64,000 nt of DNA from Allohahella sp002354735 (GTDB taxonomy: Bacteria; Pseudomonadota; Gammaproteobacteria; Pseudomonadales; Oleiphilaceae): positions 248,001 through 312,000 of the forward strand of contig NZ_CP172312.1 of NCBI RefSeq assembly GCF_047946665.1, read 5' to 3'. Of the stretch, positions 61,628 through 64,000 are shown one piece after another. The translations under genes and the position numbers were made by a program. The stretch's first letter is position 1, and every line of letters starts with the position of its first letter. The notes beneath the pieces are model-generated. The model had not been told where the DNA came from. It searched no databases and was given only the letters and a program-made list of their open reading frames with translations.

Positions 61628-63619
61628 ATGGTCATTGCCTTGCAACACAGCTTTGTGAGTCATTGTATTTCCAGTTTATCCATAATTCTCGCGCTCATCC
61701 CAGCGATGCTATGCCTGGCTACAACTTCTGCTGCCGAAATAGCGAATCCATCTAATCGAGACGGGATCACGCCTGCACTGCTCCAACAGGTAGCGACTGA
61801 ATCGACCTGGCTGCACCTGCTGCACTACCATCGCGCTGGGCTGCTGGCGAGCTACGAAAGCCAGGTTGACGATGACGAATTCTTCTTCAGCCCGGAGGGG
61901 GTGACTGATCCTGAAGCCGAACTGAAAGCTACGATAGCTGCCTTCGAGCGAGATGCTGAGGCTGGCGCAACCGATGCTGCCGCCCAATGCCGCTTTCCAG
62001 CGCGATTTCACTGGCTGAGCCAGCGCATCGACGCTTTGAAGTCACTGAAGGTGGACTGCGCGGAGTTCCAGGCATGGTCCGACAAGATTGGCGGAAGGGG
62101 CTTGAGCCTGATCTTCCCGGCCGCTTTCATCAACAGCCCATCATCCATGTTCGGCCATACCTTGATCAGGGTGGATCGAGGTGAGGACAGCAATCCACTG
62201 CTGGATTACGCGGTGAACTATGCGGCTAATGCGAATGCCGAAGAGGATCCGCTGCTGTTCTCAATAAAGGGGCTTGCAGGTGGCTACCCCGGTATCGTAA
62301 GCATCGTGCCGTATTACGAGAAGGTGAAGGAATATCACTTTCTGGAAAGTCGAAACGTCTGGGAATACGAGCTTAAAGTGACTCAGCCGGAGGTCGACCA
62401 GTTCGTCCGTCATGTCTGGGAAATGCGCCATGTAGAGATGGACTACTACTTCTTCACCGAAAACTGTTCCTATCAACTCCTGGCCCTTCTGGACGCGAGC
62501 AGCGATCGCTTCGATTTTACCGATGAGTTTCTTGTACGAGCCATTCCGGGAGACACCGTGCGCATTCTGGTGGAAGCTGGCAGGATCGGCGAGACGGAAT
62601 TCCGAGCCTCTGCCTCGGCTGAGCTCGAAGAAGTGAGCGGCCAGCTCAACCGCGATCAGATTGCAGCAGTTCGACATTATATTGAGGGTCCGCCGCAGGA
62701 TCCTGAAGCCTGGCTGGCCCGGTTGCGCGAGGACGGACTGAATGCTGACGATGAGGCCAGTCGAGCACTACTGGATACAGCCTATCGTTATGCCCGATTC
62801 CTGGCTGCCAGAAAGAAAGTGAGCGAACCCGGGCTGGGTCGGAAGACTATTCAACTATTATCGTCGCGCAGCAAGCTGGGTACGGCAGCCGTCCGTTCGA
62901 AAAGTCGGCCAGCTGTTCGTGACGATGAGGGCCATGAGACTTTGCGCCTGGAATCGAGTGCCGGTTTTGCTGCAGACGAGCCCTATCTGGAGTTCGGTGT
63001 TCGCCCGGCTTTTCACGATCTGCTCGATCCGGTTAGCGGCTATCCGCCAGGCGCCTCGCTTGAGATGTTCAGACTCCGTTTACGTCAGGCGCTCTCTGAA
63101 GATGCCGCATTGCGAATTCACGATTTGACCTTTATCGATATCGACTCTCGATCACCAGTCAGTGCGCTCGACAGGCCACTGTCGTGGGGCATTGCCTTTG
63201 GGCTCATCAGGGAGTCGACCTACGAGCCGCTTGCGCCATACATCCAACCGTCAGCTGGCATCACCTATGCGCTCGATGGCGCCACGCCTGACCCTGCTTC
63301 GAGGGGACTTACCCGAGGCTGGTTACTGACCGCGAGGATCAACGGCAGCCTTAGAGCCCATCGGGATATCGCATCAGGCTTTGCGCTTGCAGCCGGGCCT
63401 GAGCTGGGGCTCCTGCGGCAGTCCGATCAAGTGTCAATATTGTTGGAGGCCGCCCAGCACTTCAGACTGGCGGGGCGCGAATCCGACCCCTCATCGGCAG
63501 GTCTTCATGTCGCCTGGCACTTCAATAAATCACTTCAGCTGCGCGTTTCGGCTGAGTATCAGGATGATACGGCTGCACGGGGCTGGGGCGGGAGCACAGG
63601 CTTCTATGTCGCGTTCTAG
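61628..63619 (+). CDS. DUF4105 / Lnb N-terminal domain-like exported protein
   Basis: 663 residues from ATG 61628; GTG 61589 is inside the terminator hairpin. A hydrophobic export segment (about 10-35) precedes the DUF4105 core: GLSLIFPAAFINSPSSMFGHTLIRVD, YAVNYAANA and GGYPGIVSIVPYYEKVKEY, then MDYYFFTENCSYQLLALLD. The C-terminal third has beta-rich, outer-membrane-like repeats ending in aromatic FYVAF, suggesting a barrel. DUF4105 is related to the NlpC/P60 fold and carries a conserved Cys-His pair; activity is not known. Confidence 0.82.
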   Translation: MVIALQHSFVSHCISSLSIILALIPAMLCLATTSAAEIANPSNRDGITPALLQQVATESTWLHLLHYHRAGLLASYESQVDDDEFFFSPEGVTDPEAELKATIAAFERDAEAGATDAAAQCRFPARFHWLSQRIDALKSLKVDCAEFQAWSDKIGGRGLSLIFPAAFINSPSSMFGHTLIRVDRGEDSNPLLDYAVNYAANANAEEDPLLFSIKGLAGGYPGIVSIVPYYEKVKEYHFLESRNVWEYELKVTQPEVDQFVRHVWEMRHVEMDYYFFTENCSYQLLALLDASSDRFDFTDEFLVRAIPGDTVRILVEAGRIGETEFRASASAELEEVSGQLNRDQIAAVRHYIEGPPQDPEAWLARLREDGLNADDEASRALLDTAYRYARFLAARKKVSEPGLGRKTIQLLSSRSKLGTAAVRSKSRPAVRDDEGHETLRLESSAGFAADEPYLEFGVRPAFHDLLDPVSGYPPGASLEMFRLRLRQALSEDAALRIHDLTFIDIDSRSPVSALDRPLSWGIAFGLIRESTYEPLAPYIQPSAGITYALDGATPDPASRGLTRGWLLTARINGSLRAHRDIASGFALAAGPELGLLRQSDQVSILLEAAQHFRLAGRESDPSSAGLHVAWHFNKSLQLRVSAEYQDDTAARGWGGSTGFYVAF

Positions 63620-64000
63620 CTCAGGGGCTGCCGTGCTCATTTTCGCGTTTGTACTGCTGACAGCAGGTTGCGAGAGCCTCACCGGTTTTCTCTTTTATCC
63701 GCAGACACAGTATCTCCAGACCCCTCAGCGTTACGGGCTGGAATGGCAGGACGTGGAGCTGGTGGCGAAGGATGGTACCCGGTTGAGAAACTGGTATCTG
63801 CCAGCGCGTGGAGAGCAGAGGGGGCGTATTCTGTTCCTACACGGGAATGGTGAGAATATTTCGACCCATCTCAATGCCGTCGCCTGGTTGCCTGATGAGG
63901 GCTACGCGGTTTTTCTGCTGGACTACCGTGGCTACGGACAGTCCGACGGCGCGCCGCTACTGCCATCGGTATTTCAGGATATACAGGCTGCGCATCACTG
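63606..64000 (+). CDS. Lipoprotein alpha/beta hydrolase, 3' part outside window
   Basis: About 131 codons are inside the window, starting at ATG 63606, which overlaps the preceding stop by 14 bases. The N-terminus is a lipoprotein signal with lipobox LTAGC (Cys21). The hydrolase starts with DVELVAKDGTRLRNWYLPA, then RILFLHGNGENIS (oxyanion HGNG) and LLDYRGYGQSDG, the BEM46/YqkD-type pattern. The catalytic Ser lies beyond the edge. Substrate is unknown. Confidence 0.8.
   Translation, partial: MSRSSSGAAVLIFAFVLLTAGCESLTGFLFYPQTQYLQTPQRYGLEWQDVELVAKDGTRLRNWYLPARGEQRGRILFLHGNGENISTHLNAVAWLPDEGYAVFLLDYRGYGQSDGAPLLPSVFQDIQAAHH

Noticed and set aside
1..64000. CRISPR arrays, tRNA or rRNA genes, insertion sequences and integrases
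   Set aside because: No regularly spaced repeats, no tRNA-like cloverleaf ends, and no transposase- or integrase-like protein was seen by eye.

Overview
The window comes from the chromosome of a gammaproteobacterium, probably a marine or soil heterotroph of the Oceanospirillales/Pseudomonadales type. The evidence is the gene order miaB-phoH-ybeY-corC-lnt-leuS-lptE-holA, a bioB-F-H-C-D biotin operon with bioH inside it, and the presence of DUF1820, DUF3015 and DmdC-type acyl-CoA dehydrogenase proteins. The species cannot be named from sequence alone. No rRNA, tRNA, CRISPR array, transposase or integrase was recognised. Coding density is high and many junctions are ATGA, GTGA or TGATG overlaps.

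Layout. 1-3.6 kb (minus): a small Tad-like cluster (Flp-type pilin, TadG-like, TadE-like, a secreted protein running off the edge) and an unknown membrane protein. 3.8-12.1 kb: a saccharopine-dehydrogenase-fold protein, ComF, the biotin operon, and a small flagellar-rod-like protein paired with a PF12118 metalloprotease-like protein. 12.1-16.7 kb: a candidate structured leader RNA, two DmdC/FadE-like acyl-CoA dehydrogenases and an FMN-binding PNPOx-like protein. 16.7-28.1 kb: a divergent endonuclease I and the housekeeping block holA to miaB on the minus strand, then DUF1820. 28.1-32.4 kb (minus): cysDN sulfate activation, a PilZ protein and a DUF748 protein.

32.7-45.3 kb holds signalling and surface functions: a 1531-residue CheB-CheR-PAS-kinase-receiver protein, YjbQ, a CobB sirtuin, a GAF-PAS-GGDEF-EAL protein with all key residues, a PAP2 phosphatase, a secreted ricin-lectin/PL3 pectate lyase, and two hemerythrins around an RDD membrane protein.

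45.4-55 kb is the most distinctive part: D-lactate dehydrogenase, then ptxABCDE for phosphite uptake and NAD-dependent oxidation to phosphate, preceded by a Pho-box-like repeat. This is followed on the same strand by arsR-gapdh-arsJ-MFS, which converts arsenate to 1-arseno-3-phosphoglycerate and exports it. The stretch reads as an island for scarce phosphorus and its toxic analogue arsenate. 55-64 kb: a flippase-like protein, proline iminopeptidase, thioesterase and RecQ (minus strand operon), then RimO, a possible decayed gene, DUF3015, a DUF4105/Lnb-like protein and the start of a lipoprotein hydrolase.
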